From Bacteroidales bacterium (GTDB lineage: Bacteria; Bacteroidota; Bacteroidia; Bacteroidales; Muribaculaceae): a stretch of DNA of 64,000 nucleotides. The stretch is from the NCBI GenBank assembly GCA_004553485.1, contig SFLG01000005.1, forward strand, positions 1-64,000, read 5' to 3'. Position numbers and translations under genes: made by a program. Positions 50,147-59,281 of this stretch are shown here, one piece after another. The first letter of the stretch is position 1. Each line of letters starts with the position of its first letter. The notes below the pieces were generated by a model. It searched no databases, was not told the origin of the DNA, and saw nothing but the letters and a program-made list of their open reading frames with translations.

Positions 50147-50263
50147 CCATCCCGATTTTCGCCTACAACAAAACACATTACCCCGACGATGTACGGCCAA
50201 TTCAGCGCCGCCACACCGCCGGGGTCGATTTTTCCGTATAAACAACCAAAATTGGGGCCTTTT

Positions 50264-50297
50264 TTTGACGATATTCGTTTAAACTTTGCTATATTTG
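50264..50297 (+). promoter_or_regulatory. Promoter P1
   Basis: TTTG (50264-50267) and TATATTTG (50290-50297), spacer 22 bp. The predicted start is about 50302-50304, exactly at the foot of the structured element. Confidence 0.6.
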
Positions 50298-50302
50298 TGG
50301 TG

Positions 50303-50358
50303 TGCCAAATGCCTTCGGCACCGCGCACCGGCCTAAAGGCCGACTTGCGCTTTTGGCA
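50303..50358 (+). ncRNA. Putative three-stem structured RNA element
   Basis: TGCCAAA (50303-50309) pairs with TTTGGCA (50352-50358) to form a closing stem. Inside are a small hairpin TGCC-TTC-GGCA (50310-50320) and a two-part stem: GCGCA (50323-50327) with TGCGC (50346-50350), and CGGCC-TAAA-GGCCG (50329-50342). Nearly every base is paired. A promoter starts right at its foot. No Rfam class is recognised and no clear terminator follows, so it may be a leader element of the lipoprotein gene at 50495, a small RNA, or a DNA operator. Confidence 0.45.
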
Positions 50359-50383
50359 TACTCGCGAATATTTTATATATTTG
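50352..50383 (+). promoter_or_regulatory. Promoter P2 of the TPR lipoprotein gene
   Basis: TTTG (50352-50355) and TATATTTG (50376-50383), spacer 20 bp, are an excellent match. The -33 box overlaps the 3' strand of the structured element's closing stem. Confidence 0.65.
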
Positions 50384-50494
50384 CAAAAGAAAACGCTAAG
50401 AGGCGGACATCCGGCTACTGACGCGCTCCCTGACATAACCCGAATTTAACCCTGTCACATAAGACACGAATAACACTTTTTAATACAACGATCT

Positions 50495-52183
50495 ATGAAT
50501 CAAAAACTTTGCCTTACACTTGCCCTCGGTTCAGCTCTGCTGCTCTCGTCGTGCGGCAAAAAATTAGGTGCTTTCAGCGCTGACTATTTCAGCACCAACC
50601 CCAACCCCCTCGAGGTTGTAGGTGAAAAAGTCCCCGCAAACGTTACCGCCAAAATCCCCGCCAAGTTCTTTGTCAAGAATGCCGCAGTGACCATCACCCC
50701 CGTCCTCGTCTACAACGGACAGGAGGCCACCTCGCAGGCTTACAAGTTCCAGGGCGAGAAAGTCCGCGGCAATGCTCCCGTCGTCAGCTACGAATACGGC
50801 GGTGCCTACACCATTCCCGTCAACTACAACTATCAGCCCGATATGGCAAAGAGCGAGCTCTACCTCACCTTTGTCGTTGACCAGAACGGCAAGACCTACA
50901 CCCTGCCCCGTGTCAAGGTTGCCAACGGCGTAATCGCCACCGCAGCCCTCGCCGACGCAAAGACGGTCAACCCCGCCCTCGGCGCCGATGCCTTCCAGCG
51001 CGTCATCAACCAGAAGTACGCCGCCGACATTCTCTTCCTTATCAACGTCGCCAACCTGCGTCCCGACCAGCTCAACTCCGAGCAGATGAAGGCCCTGCAG
51101 AAAGAGCTCGTCAACGCCAACGCCGACAGCTCGCGCGTCATCAAGGAGGTCAACATCAAGTCGTACGCCTCGCCTGACGGTACTCTCGAGTTCAACACCG
51201 CTCTGGCCGAAAAACGTGAGACCAACACCAAGGGCTACATGGTAGAGCAGCTCAAGAAGCAGAAAATCAAAGAATTCGGCGAAATCACCGCTGAGTTCAC
51301 TCCCGAAGACTGGGAAGGCCTGCAGAAGCTCCTCGCCGAGTCGAACCTCCAGGACAAGCAGGTCATCATCGACGTCCTCTCGATGTACAAGGACCCCGAA
51401 CAGCGTGAGAAAGAGCTGCAGAACTTCATCCACGTTTACGAGCAGCTCCCCGACGTCATCCTGCCCAAACTGCGCTACTCGCGCGTAACAGCCGCCATCG
51501 ACGTTATCGGCAAGAGCGACGAGGAAATCACCAAGCTGGCCAACACCAACCCCGCCGGCCTGAACGTTGAGGAAATCCTCTACGCCGCCACCCTCACCGA
51601 CGACAACAACAAGCGCATGGCCATCTACGAAGAGGCTGTCAAGCTCTATCCCAACGACTACCGCACCTGGAACGACCTCGGTCTCACCCAGTATGTAGCC
51701 GGCAAGTACAGCGACGCCAAGCAGAGCTTCGCCAAGGCACAGAGCATCGCTCCCAACGCCGGCGAGCCCCAGATGAACCTCGGTCTTATCGAGCTTCTCA
51801 ACGGCAACTACGCCAACGCCAACAAGTACTTCGGCGCAGCCGGTGGCCAGCAGGGCCTCGGCGACGCTCTCGGCACCTACTACCTCAAGATGGGTGACAA
51901 CGCCGCAGCAGCTCGCGCCTTCGGCAGCTCGAAGAGCAACAACGCCGCTCTCGCCCAGATCCTTAACAAGAACTACTCGGCTGCCAAGTCGACCCTCGCC
52001 GGCATCAACAAGCCCGACGCCACCACCTACTACCTGATGGCCGTCCTCGGTGCCCGCACCAACAACGAGAACATGCTCCTGACCAACCTGCGTCAGGCCA
52101 TCAAGCTCGACAACAAGCTGGCTGCCACCGCCGCCAACGACCTCGAGTTTGCCGGCTTCAACCTCTCCAGCATCCTCCGCTAA
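50495..52183 (+). CDS. TPR-containing lipoprotein, Bacteroidales type
   Basis: This 562-residue protein has a lipoprotein signal ending LLSSC (lipid on Cys20). A beta-rich N-terminal part (about 30-160) is followed by an OmpA-like stretch (about 165-260: VNIKSYASPDGTLEFNTALA, then EKRETNTKGYMV) and several TPRs (about 370-520: NDYRTWNDLGLTQYVAGKYS; AGEPQMNLGLIELLNGNYAN). Codon bias is very strong, suggesting an abundant envelope protein. The OmpA-like part suggests peptidoglycan contact. The exact function is unknown. Its 5' leader is long and structured. Confidence 0.82.
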   Translation: MNQKLCLTLALGSALLLSSCGKKLGAFSADYFSTNPNPLEVVGEKVPANVTAKIPAKFFVKNAAVTITPVLVYNGQEATSQAYKFQGEKVRGNAPVVSYEYGGAYTIPVNYNYQPDMAKSELYLTFVVDQNGKTYTLPRVKVANGVIATAALADAKTVNPALGADAFQRVINQKYAADILFLINVANLRPDQLNSEQMKALQKELVNANADSSRVIKEVNIKSYASPDGTLEFNTALAEKRETNTKGYMVEQLKKQKIKEFGEITAEFTPEDWEGLQKLLAESNLQDKQVIIDVLSMYKDPEQREKELQNFIHVYEQLPDVILPKLRYSRVTAAIDVIGKSDEEITKLANTNPAGLNVEEILYAATLTDDNNKRMAIYEEAVKLYPNDYRTWNDLGLTQYVAGKYSDAKQSFAKAQSIAPNAGEPQMNLGLIELLNGNYANANKYFGAAGGQQGLGDALGTYYLKMGDNAAAARAFGSSKSNNAALAQILNKNYSAAKSTLAGINKPDATTYYLMAVLGARTNNENMLLTNLRQAIKLDNKLAATAANDLEFAGFNLSSILR

Positions 52184-52200
52184 TCAGCGATAACTCCCAA

Positions 52201-52239
52201 ACAAGCCACCCCCGGGCCATGCGTCCGAGGGTGGCTTGT
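52201..52239 (+). terminator. Terminator
   Basis: ACAAGCCACCC pairs with GGGTGGCTTGT across a 17-nt loop, 18 nt after the lipoprotein gene. Confidence 0.75.
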
Positions 52240-52259
52240 TATATATGCCATCCTGTGCT

Positions 52260-52295
52260 ATCTCTGATTTCTCTGATAATTCTGATATCTCTGAT
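52260..52295. repeat. 9-bp tandem repeat next to comF
   Basis: ATCTCTGAT, TTCTCTGAT, AATTCTGAT and ATCTCTGAT run head to tail and end 4 nt before the comF stop codon. The unit equals the one inside the YdbS-like gene at 45502-45555. Confidence 0.75.
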
Positions 52296-52298
52296 TTC

Positions 52299-53015
52299 TC
52301 AAAAGTTACCATCGGCCATCGCAAGAGACAAAAAGCTGATGCGGGTTATATCCGGCTGGGCTGACTTCAGGGCAAAGGCGGCCGAGTGCATGGTTGAGCC
52401 GGTGGTGATTACATCGTCGACAAGCAGGATGTGCTTGCCCGCCAGTGACGCCGCGTCTTTTACCCTGAACCGCGAGGCTGACATATTGGCTCGGCGGTTG
52501 GCGCTGCCAAGACCTACCTGCGAACGCCGGAAAAAGCCCTCGGCAAGGATATTGGCCACAGGAATATCTGTCGCCTCGCCCACCCCGCGGGCTATCTTCT
52601 CGGCCTGGTTGTAGCCGCGGATGAAGCGGCGCAGAGCCGGGATAGGTATGGGGACGATGAGGTCGATGCCATCGAAAAAGCCGTCGGGCAGTAGCTCGCG
52701 GGCAAACTGCGCGCCGGCGCTGACACCCAACTTAGGACAGTCGAGATACTTGATGTTGTGGATGATGTGGTGGTAAGGCCTGTCGCTGCGATAACGAAAC
52801 CACGACGCCAAACGGGCGTCGGGCACAATTCGCGCCAGCGGGTCGGCAAACTGCGAAATCAACCGCCGGTGGGCAAAGGTGCGCGGCATGGCCCACAAGC
52901 ACTTCACGCACAAAAAATCCTCGCCCGTCGCCAGCGGCGTCCCGCACACCACGCAGCGTGCCGGCGCCACCACCCCGGCCAAATCCCTTATCAGTTCAAA
53001 TTTCGCACTCCCCAT
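52299..53015 (-). CDS. comF: ComF-family phosphoribosyltransferase-like protein
   Basis: This 238-residue protein has an N-terminal zinc-finger-like CVVCGTPLATGEDFLCVKC (about 21-39), the family motif IIHNIKYLDCPKLG, and a type I PRTase domain with the PRPP loop ILLVDDVITTGSTMHSAA (about 198-215). IRGYNQAEKIARGV is the usual substrate region. ComF proteins assist DNA uptake in naturally competent bacteria, but many bacteria carry them without known competence. It is monocistronic, with the 9-bp repeat at its 3' end. Confidence 0.9.
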   Translation of the reverse strand: MGSAKFELIRDLAGVVAPARCVVCGTPLATGEDFLCVKCLWAMPRTFAHRRLISQFADPLARIVPDARLASWFRYRSDRPYHHIIHNIKYLDCPKLGVSAGAQFARELLPDGFFDGIDLIVPIPIPALRRFIRGYNQAEKIARGVGEATDIPVANILAEGFFRRSQVGLGSANRRANMSASRFRVKDAASLAGKHILLVDDVITTGSTMHSAAFALKSAQPDITRISFLSLAMADGNF

Positions 53016-53055
53016 CTCACACTAATCCAAAATTAACCATCACCAGCCCTAATAC

Positions 53056-54165
53056 CTAATTCTTCACAGTATTATGGATATAGTTGCGCCATTTTTCGAT
53101 AAGGCGCGACATATCCTCGGGGATGGGAGCCTCGAAGAACATCTGCTCGTGGGTGCGGGGATGCTCAAAGCCCAGTGTGCGGGCGTGAAGCGCCTGGCGC
53201 GGACAGGTCTCGAAACAATTGGCGATAAAGGCGTTGTAGGCCGAGGTGCGCTCGCCGCGCAGAGCCTTGTCGCCGCCATAGCGGGCGTCGTTGAACAGCG
53301 TGTGGCCGATGTGGCGCATGTGCACGCGTATCTGGTGAGTGCGCCCCGTCTCAAGTACACAGCGCACAACGCTGACATGTCCCAGCGGTTCGATTACAGA
53401 ATAATGTGTGACGGCGCGCTTGCCGACGGGTCCGTCGGCTGGATAGACGTCCATCTGCAGGCGGTCGCGCACCGAGCGGGCGATGTTGCCCTCGATAGTG
53501 CCCTCGGCCGGTTCGGGCTGTCCCCACACCACCGCCACGTACTCGCGCCGTGTGGTCTTGTTGAAGAACTGACGTCCGAGATGCGTCTTGGCGTCCGGGG
53601 TCTTGGCCACGACAAGCAGTCCCGACGTGTCCTTGTCGATGCGGTGCACCAGACCGAGGCGCGGGTCAGAGACGTCATAGTCGGGAGTGTCGCGGAAATG
53701 CCATGCCAGGGCGTTCACCAACGTGCCCGTCCAGTTTCCGTGACCGGGATGGACAACCAGTCCGGCCGGCTTGTTGACAACCAGCACGTCGTCGTCCTCG
53801 TAAACGATGTCGAGCGGGATGTCCTCGGCCACCACCTCGTGCTCGTAGCGCGGGCGGTCCATCACCACCTGCACCACGTCGAGGGGCTTTACGCGGTAGT
53901 TCGATTTCACCGCCTTGCCGTTCACCAGTATGCAGCCCGCCTCGGCGGCCTGCTGCACGCGGTTGCGCGACGAGCCGGACAGCCGCTCGGTCAGAAACTT
54001 GTCGACGCGCAGCAGCTGCTGGCCCTTGTCGGCGACAAAGCGGAAATGCTCGTACAGGCCGTCACCCGCGTCGTCACCCGCGTCGATGTCCTCGGCGTCA
54101 ACACCGTCGGCATCGAGGCCGTCAAGCTCGTCATCGATAAAGTTGTCGGGAGTCATATCGCTCAC
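53056..54165 (-). CDS. rluD: Ribosomal large-subunit pseudouridine synthase, RluA/RluD family
   Basis: This 369-residue protein has a long acidic N-terminal extension (about 1-37), an S4 RNA-binding domain at about 50-105 (LLRVDKFLTERLSGSSRNRV), and the synthase domain with VVNKPAGLVVHPGHGNWTGT and the catalytic Asp in GLVHRIDKDTSGLLVVAKT (about 170). It isomerises uridines in 23S rRNA helix 69 if it is RluD; another RluA-type target is possible. It begins 2 nt after the PASTA gene stop, so the two are one operon. Confidence 0.88.
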   Translation of the reverse strand: MSDMTPDNFIDDELDGLDADGVDAEDIDAGDDAGDGLYEHFRFVADKGQQLLRVDKFLTERLSGSSRNRVQQAAEAGCILVNGKAVKSNYRVKPLDVVQVVMDRPRYEHEVVAEDIPLDIVYEDDDVLVVNKPAGLVVHPGHGNWTGTLVNALAWHFRDTPDYDVSDPRLGLVHRIDKDTSGLLVVAKTPDAKTHLGRQFFNKTTRREYVAVVWGQPEPAEGTIEGNIARSVRDRLQMDVYPADGPVGKRAVTHYSVIEPLGHVSVVRCVLETGRTHQIRVHMRHIGHTLFNDARYGGDKALRGERTSAYNAFIANCFETCPRQALHARTLGFEHPRTHEQMFFEAPIPEDMSRLIEKWRNYIHNTVKN

Positions 54166-54167
54166 TG

Positions 54168-54944
54168 TCAGTTGATCGAGTCGGGATTTGCGGTGATACC
54201 GGAAACTTCGGAGGGGTCAGAGGCAAAGATCGAGTCGACCTGCTCGTCGATGTAGGCATCGAGGGCTTTTACGCTCTGGCCTATCTCCAGGACAACGGTG
54301 GCGTTGGCCTGGACCTTGCTGCCCATGCCGATAGGCTTGCCGTTGACCTTTGCCGATACGACGATGTTGTCGTATTCGGACGGCACGTATTCGATCTTGA
54401 CCGAGCTTATGCCGCGGGCCGACAGATAGTTCTCGGCCTGTTTGAGCGAGATGTCGGTGAGGGGGAAGTCGATGATGACGGTACGGGGCGAGAAGGCCAC
54501 GATTGTAAGGTACACCTCGCGCCCGCCCTTGACGACGGCACCGGCCTTGGGGTAGACCTCGACGATTGTGCCGCCACGCTGACGGCTGTCGTAGATGGAG
54601 TCTGAAATAACAGCCATCAGGTTGGCCTCGTCAAGCGCGTTTATCGCCTGCTCGTACTGCATACCCTTGATGGCGGGCACGGTGGTGGTGTCGCCATGGT
54701 GGGTCCACAGGTTGGTAAACAGCAGGAAAAGCCACAGCAGCACCGGCACTGACAATATTATAAATACAATCGTCAGCCAGATGGCATTGCGGCGGTAGAA
54801 ATCTTTTAACTTTACCATAAAATCTTTGTACTGTTTATCCTTGCGGGGTTTGAGGTTTTGCTTGTGGCCGGTATCGCTCACTTCGGGACTTTCAAAGTCT
54901 ATCGTCTCGTCGTCGAACTGTATCTCAGGTTCCTTATGTTCCAT
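54168..54944 (-). CDS. PASTA-domain membrane protein
   Basis: This 258-residue protein has a charged cytoplasmic N-terminus (about 1-50), one membrane helix (about 54-77) and PASTA repeats in the periplasm: about 88-150 (TTTVPAIKGMQYEQAINALD), 151-222 (DFPLTDISLKQAENYLSARG) and a short third part. PASTA modules bind muropeptides or beta-lactams in kinases and PBPs; here there is no kinase domain. It pairs with rluD in an operon, an arrangement I recall in other Bacteroidales. The role is unknown. Confidence 0.85.
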   Translation of the reverse strand: MEHKEPEIQFDDETIDFESPEVSDTGHKQNLKPRKDKQYKDFMVKLKDFYRRNAIWLTIVFIILSVPVLLWLFLLFTNLWTHHGDTTTVPAIKGMQYEQAINALDEANLMAVISDSIYDSRQRGGTIVEVYPKAGAVVKGGREVYLTIVAFSPRTVIIDFPLTDISLKQAENYLSARGISSVKIEYVPSEYDNIVVSAKVNGKPIGMGSKVQANATVVLEIGQSVKALDAYIDEQVDSIFASDPSEVSGITANPDSIN

Positions 54945-55090
54945 ATCTGCTACTTAGAGCCCGTCAGCCGGTGCCAAACACCGCTGTGCGAGCCGTCCTA
55001 TTCATTCGCAAAATTAACAAATCCATCCGACATATCGAAATAAACCGGCAAAAACCGTCGTCCAACCGCGCTGTAACAAAAATTTTTCAT

Positions 55091-55098
55091 TAACTTTG
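55091..55098 (+). promoter_or_regulatory. -7 element of tsaC
   Basis: TAACTTTG lies 32 nt before the ATG at 55131. Confidence 0.5.
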
Positions 55099-55130
55099 CA
55101 TAATGACAGCCATAGGCCGGCCATCACACT

Positions 55131-55814
55131 ATGAATCGACCCTATAGCAAAAAACGAGAAACGACAGAGTCACACGACGCCGAGGACGCAGCGCTGTTCG
55201 AGCGCCGCGGCACCGGTCGCGCCGACATACCTGTGCGCGGCGGCCGGGTCGATATGGCCGATGTCGATGCCGCGGTGGCCGTTCTGCGTCGCGGCGGCGT
55301 CATCCTCTACCCCACCGACACGGTCTGGGGCATAGGCTGCGACGCCACCAACGACGAGGCCGTGCGCCGTATCTACGCCATCAAACAGCGCGACGACAGC
55401 AAGGCGATGCTCACACTGGTGTCGGACCTTGCCATGCTCGAGCGCACCGTCGACGGCATCCCCGACGTGGCCTACGACCTGATTGAATTTTCAGACCGTC
55501 CCACCACCATCGTCTACGACAAGGGCATCGGCGTGTCTCCCCTGCTCCTCGGCCCGGACGGCACCCTTGGCGTGCGCGTGGCCGGCGAGAGCTTCTGCAA
55601 CGCCCTCGTGCGCCGTCTGGGACGTCCCCTCGTCTCCACCTCGGCAAACATCAGCGGCAAGCCCGCCGCACGCTCTTTTGACGAGATAGCCCCCGAAGTG
55701 GCCGTCGCCGCCGACTACATCTGCACCTCGCGACGTGACGACCCGTGTCTCACCCCTCCATCGTGTGTCATCCGTCTCACTGCCTCGGGACAGTTTACCA
55801 TTCTGCGAAAATGA
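55131..55814 (+). CDS. tsaC: L-threonylcarbamoyladenylate synthase
   Basis: This 227-residue protein belongs to the Sua5/YciO/YrdC family, which makes threonylcarbamoyl-AMP for the t6A tRNA modification. The core spans about 44-220: LRRGGVILYPTDTVWGIGCD, IYAIKQRDDSKAMLTLV, DRPTTIVYDKG and GRPLVSTSANISGKPAARSF. The first 40 residues are a polar extension. Its stop overlaps the start of the sugar transferase gene (ATGA at 55811-55814), so the two are coupled despite unrelated functions. Confidence 0.9.
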   Translation: MNRPYSKKRETTESHDAEDAALFERRGTGRADIPVRGGRVDMADVDAAVAVLRRGGVILYPTDTVWGIGCDATNDEAVRRIYAIKQRDDSKAMLTLVSDLAMLERTVDGIPDVAYDLIEFSDRPTTIVYDKGIGVSPLLLGPDGTLGVRVAGESFCNALVRRLGRPLVSTSANISGKPAARSFDEIAPEVAVAADYICTSRRDDPCLTPPSCVIRLTASGQFTILRK

Positions 55815-57232
55815 TCAACAACCGCCGACAATCGTTAAAATACGTCCTCTCCGACTGGCTGTCCCTCAACGTGGGATGGTTCCTGTTCACTATGGTGAGG
55901 TATTCGGCCCTGCCCGACCACATGTTGGGCGACGGCGGTTTCATGGGACATATCGCCACCAGCCCGGTGCTCGAGGGACAGATTGTCTTCCCGTTTATGA
56001 TGATGGCAATGTACTGGCTGTCGGGTTATTACAACCAGCCGTATTTCAAGAGCCGCCTCGACGACGTACTCAACACGGTCTTTGTCAGCCTCTGCGGCTC
56101 TATCGTCATCTTCTTTGTGGCGATGGTCAACGACGGCTTCTCGGAGCGCTCGACCAACATCACGCTGCTGCTCCTGCTGTGGCTGTTCCTCATCGTGCCG
56201 GTCTACATCTGCCGCGTGATAATAACCTACTCGGCGACAAAAAAGATACGCCGCGGCGAAATCGCCTACAACTCACTGGTAGTGGGCACGGGACGGTCGG
56301 CCATCGAGCTCGCCGAGCGCATCAACCGCAGCAGCCACGGCAACGGCTTCCGCATCGTGGGCCTTGTCGAGGTATGCCCGGGCCAGAAGAGCGGCTACGA
56401 CACGACCCTCGAGGTCTCTGACATCGCCGACATACGGCAGACGATAGCCGAGAAGAATATCGAGCGACTGATAGTGGTGCCTCACCGCAACGGTCTTAAG
56501 CAGACATTCGAGCTGATTACCAAGCTGATGCCTCTGGGCTGCGAGATTTTTGCCACGCCCGACCTCTACAGTATGATAGTGATGCGCCCGCGCATGCAGG
56601 ACGTGGTCAACGACCCGTTGGTGAACATTTCGTCGCCGGGCTTCTCGCCGATGACCGCCAATATGAAACGCACGGCCGACGTGGTGCTGTCAGCGCTGGC
56701 GCTGCTGCTGTTCAGCCCTCTGTACCTGGCCCTGGCCATCGCCGTCAAAATCGACAGCCCGGGGCCGGCCTTCTACCGTCAGCAGCGCATCGGCTATCAC
56801 AAAAAGCCGTTCTACATCTACAAATTCAGGTCGATGTACACCGACTCCGAGGCCGACGGCCCGTCGCTGTCCACCATCGACGACCCTCGCATAACGCGCG
56901 TGGGCCGCTTTCTGCGCAAATACCGTCTGGACGAATTCCCGCAGTTCTGGAACGTCCTCAAAGGCGACATGTCGATTGTAGGTCCGCGACCCGAACGCGA
57001 ATATTACGTCCGTCAGATTGTCGAGCGCATGCCCTACTACACCCTGGTGCACCGCGTGCGCCCGGGCATAACATCTTGGGGCATGGTAAAGTACGGCTAC
57101 GCGTCGAATGTCGACCAGATGATCGACCGTCTGCGTTACGACCTGCTGTACCTCGAAAACGTCTCGATGGGCGTAGACCTCAAGATACTTTTCCACACCG
57201 TGAGCACGGTAATCACAGGCCGCGGCATCTGA
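55811..57232 (+). CDS. Polyprenyl glycosylphosphotransferase (bacterial sugar transferase)
   Basis: This 473-residue protein has four or five N-terminal membrane helices, a CoA-binding-like Rossmann part at about 155-275 ([20 protein letters not shown]), and a C-terminal sugar transferase domain (about 283-473) with [54 protein letters not shown] and VGPRPERE. It loads the first sugar phosphate onto undecaprenyl phosphate to start capsule or exopolysaccharide synthesis (WcaJ-like). No other glycan genes are adjacent. The start at 55811 is favoured by the 4-nt overlap and signal-like start. Confidence 0.9.
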   Translation: MINNRRQSLKYVLSDWLSLNVGWFLFTMVRYSALPDHMLGDGGFMGHIATSPVLEGQIVFPFMMMAMYWLSGYYNQPYFKSRLDDVLNTVFVSLCGSIVIFFVAMVNDGFSERSTNITLLLLLWLFLIVPVYICRVIITYSATKKIRRGEIAYNSLVVGTGRSAIELAERINRSSHGNGFRIVGLVEVCPGQKSGYDTTLEVSDIADIRQTIAEKNIERLIVVPHRNGLKQTFELITKLMPLGCEIFATPDLYSMIVMRPRMQDVVNDPLVNISSPGFSPMTANMKRTADVVLSALALLLFSPLYLALAIAVKIDSPGPAFYRQQRIGYHKKPFYIYKFRSMYTDSEADGPSLSTIDDPRITRVGRFLRKYRLDEFPQFWNVLKGDMSIVGPRPEREYYVRQIVERMPYYTLVHRVRPGITSWGMVKYGYASNVDQMIDRLRYDLLYLENVSMGVDLKILFHTVSTVITGRGI

Positions 57233-57262
57233 ACAAACAACGTTAACGAAAGGACAAAAGCT

Positions 57263-59074
57263 ATGGCAATGAAACCGCAGAATCCCGACTCGAAAATCGA
57301 CAAGATGTTCCTGTCGTTTCTGTCCTGGCGCGAGAAGTACGTCGGGGAGCGCACCTTCGTTATCATCCTGGCGCTGTTGGTGGGCATCTTCAGCGGCTTT
57401 GCCGCCATAGTGCTGAAATTCCTGATACACACCATATCGTCGCTTCTGCTCAGCCACGTCAACGTCAGCGAGGGCAACTATCTGTACATCATCTTCCCCG
57501 CCCTGGGCGTCATTATCGCCGGGCTGTTTGTGCGCTACCTCGTGCGCGACAACATCTCGCACGGCGTGACCCGCGTGCTCTATGCCATCTCGTCCAACAA
57601 GAGCCGCCTCAAAAAGCACAACATGTACACATCGGTGATAGCCTCGTCCATCACCATCGGCTTCGGCGGCTCGGTAGGTGCCGAGGGTCCTATCGTCGCC
57701 ACGGGCGCCGCGATAGGCTCGAACGTCGGACAGGCGTTCCGCATGTCGCCGCGCGTGCTGATGATACTTGTGGGCTGCGGAGCGGCGGCGGGTATATCGG
57801 GCATCTTCAAGGCCCCCATCGCCGGCATGCTTTTCACCCTCGAGGTGCTGATGCTCGACCTCACGACGGTGTCGGTGATGCCGCTGCTGATATCGTCCAT
57901 AACGGCGGCCACGATAGCCTACCTGTACACGGGGTACGAGTTCGAGTTCTTCTTTGTGCAGAGCGACACGTTCACGCTGGCAAAGCTGCCGTTCGTGCTT
58001 GTGCTGGGTGTGGTGTGCGGACTGGTGTCGCTGTACTTCACACGCGTGATGAATATGATGGAGAATATGTTCAGACGCCTGAGCAAGCACTACTGGCTCA
58101 AGGTCGGTACGGGATGTGTCATCCTATCGGGACTGGTGTTCCTTTTCCCGCCGCTCTATGGCGAGGGCTACGGAGCAATCTCGGGACTGCTTGCCGGCGA
58201 TATCTCGTCGATTGTCAACGGCTCGCTGTTCTACTCCGAGGGCAGCCACGTCTGGTTCATCATCCTGTTCATCGTCGCCATCATCGCCAGCAAGGCCTTT
58301 GCTACCTCGGCCACCAACGGCGGCGGAGGCGTGGGCGGAACCTTTGCGCCATCGCTCTTCGTGGGCGCTATGACGGGCTTTGTGTTCGCCCTCTGCTCCA
58401 ACGCGCTCGGCTTTGAGACAGCAATCTCCGACAAAAACTTCTCGCTGATAGGTATGGCCGGCGTCATGGCCGGCGTCATGCACGCGCCGCTGATGGCAAT
58501 CTTCCTCACCGCCGAGCTCACCGGCGGCTACAACCTTTTCCTGCCCCTGCTCCTTGTCAGCGCCACCGCCTACGGCACCATCAAGATTTTCGAGCCCTAC
58601 AGCATCTACGCCATGCGTCTGGCCCAGCGCGGCGAGCTGCTAACCCACCACAAGGACAAGGCCGTGCTGACGCTGCTAAAGGTCGGCAACGTCATCGAGA
58701 ACGACTTCCTCACCGTCACCCCGAAGATGTCGCTGAAAGAGATGTGCGACGTCATCTCGCGCAGCCACCGCAACCTCTTCCCCGTCCTCGACAAGGATAA
58801 CAAGCTAATAGGCGTGGTCATTCTGGACGAGATACGCAATATCATGTTCCGTCCCGACCTTTACCGCAAGATGTACGTCAACAAGTTTATGAGCATCCCG
58901 CCGGCCAAAATCCGTGACGACTCGTCGATGGAGTCGGTGATGAAGACCTTCGACCAGACGCACGCCTGGAATCTCCCTGTAGTTGACGCCGAGGGCCACT
59001 ACGTCGGCTTCGTCTCCAAGTCCAAGATTTTCAACTCCTACCGCCGCGTCCTCCGCCACTACTGCGAAGACTGA
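57263..59074 (+). CDS. ClC-type chloride channel or transporter with CBS domains
   Basis: This 603-residue protein has a ClC membrane domain (about 20-445) and two C-terminal CBS domains (about 460-520 and 540-598). Selectivity motifs are visible: GGSVGAEGPIVATGAAIG with the gating Glu, GISGIFKAPIAGMLFTLEVL, and GGVGGTFAPSLFVGA. The CBS pair (FLTVTPKMSLKEMCDVISRS; MKTFDQTHAWNLPVVDAEGH) is expected to regulate transport by nucleotides. Whether it is a channel or a Cl-/H+ exchanger cannot be told here. It lies 30 nt after the sugar transferase. Confidence 0.92.
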   Translation: MAMKPQNPDSKIDKMFLSFLSWREKYVGERTFVIILALLVGIFSGFAAIVLKFLIHTISSLLLSHVNVSEGNYLYIIFPALGVIIAGLFVRYLVRDNISHGVTRVLYAISSNKSRLKKHNMYTSVIASSITIGFGGSVGAEGPIVATGAAIGSNVGQAFRMSPRVLMILVGCGAAAGISGIFKAPIAGMLFTLEVLMLDLTTVSVMPLLISSITAATIAYLYTGYEFEFFFVQSDTFTLAKLPFVLVLGVVCGLVSLYFTRVMNMMENMFRRLSKHYWLKVGTGCVILSGLVFLFPPLYGEGYGAISGLLAGDISSIVNGSLFYSEGSHVWFIILFIVAIIASKAFATSATNGGGGVGGTFAPSLFVGAMTGFVFALCSNALGFETAISDKNFSLIGMAGVMAGVMHAPLMAIFLTAELTGGYNLFLPLLLVSATAYGTIKIFEPYSIYAMRLAQRGELLTHHKDKAVLTLLKVGNVIENDFLTVTPKMSLKEMCDVISRSHRNLFPVLDKDNKLIGVVILDEIRNIMFRPDLYRKMYVNKFMSIPPAKIRDDSSMESVMKTFDQTHAWNLPVVDAEGHYVGFVSKSKIFNSYRRVLRHYCED

Positions 59075-59100
59075 CTGGCGACCGGCAGGGGCCTGCCCCA

Positions 59101-59172
59101 GCTAAAATAGCTACGGTAGCTAAAATAGCTAAAATAGCTAAAATAGCTAAAATAGCTAAAGTAGCTAAATTA
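59101..59172. repeat. 9-bp tandem repeat, eight units
   Basis: GCTAAAATA is repeated eight times with slight variants (second GCTACGGTA, seventh GCTAAAGTA, eighth GCTAAATTA), starting 26 nt after the ClC stop codon. Confidence 0.85.
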
Positions 59173-59205
59173 GCCCGGAAATTGCACAACACAAAAGGGA
59201 CACAT

Positions 59206-59245
59206 AATTAAAAAAGGACACACAATCGTGTGTCCTTTTTTAATT
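59206..59245. terminator. Strong bidirectional terminator
   Basis: An 18-bp perfect stem with a 4-nt loop (AATTAAAAAAGGACACAC at 59206-59223, its complement at 59228-59245) separates the convergent ClC and RidA genes. Confidence 0.9.
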
Positions 59246-59281
59246 GTTATACAGTATGTCAGTCGGCTGGCCCTTAGCGGC

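Larger units (their letters stand above)
50147..50494. other. Regulatory region with two promoters and a structured element
   Basis: The 348-bp gap has no credible protein gene. It contains two consensus promoters (50264-50297 and 50352-50383) and, between them, an RNA-like structure at 50303-50358. The leader from the second promoter to the ATG at 50495 is about 105 nt. Confidence 0.6.

Noticed and set aside
59101..59172. CRISPR-like array
   Set aside because: The unit is 9 bp with no spacers; it is a simple tandem repeat, and no cas gene is present in the window.
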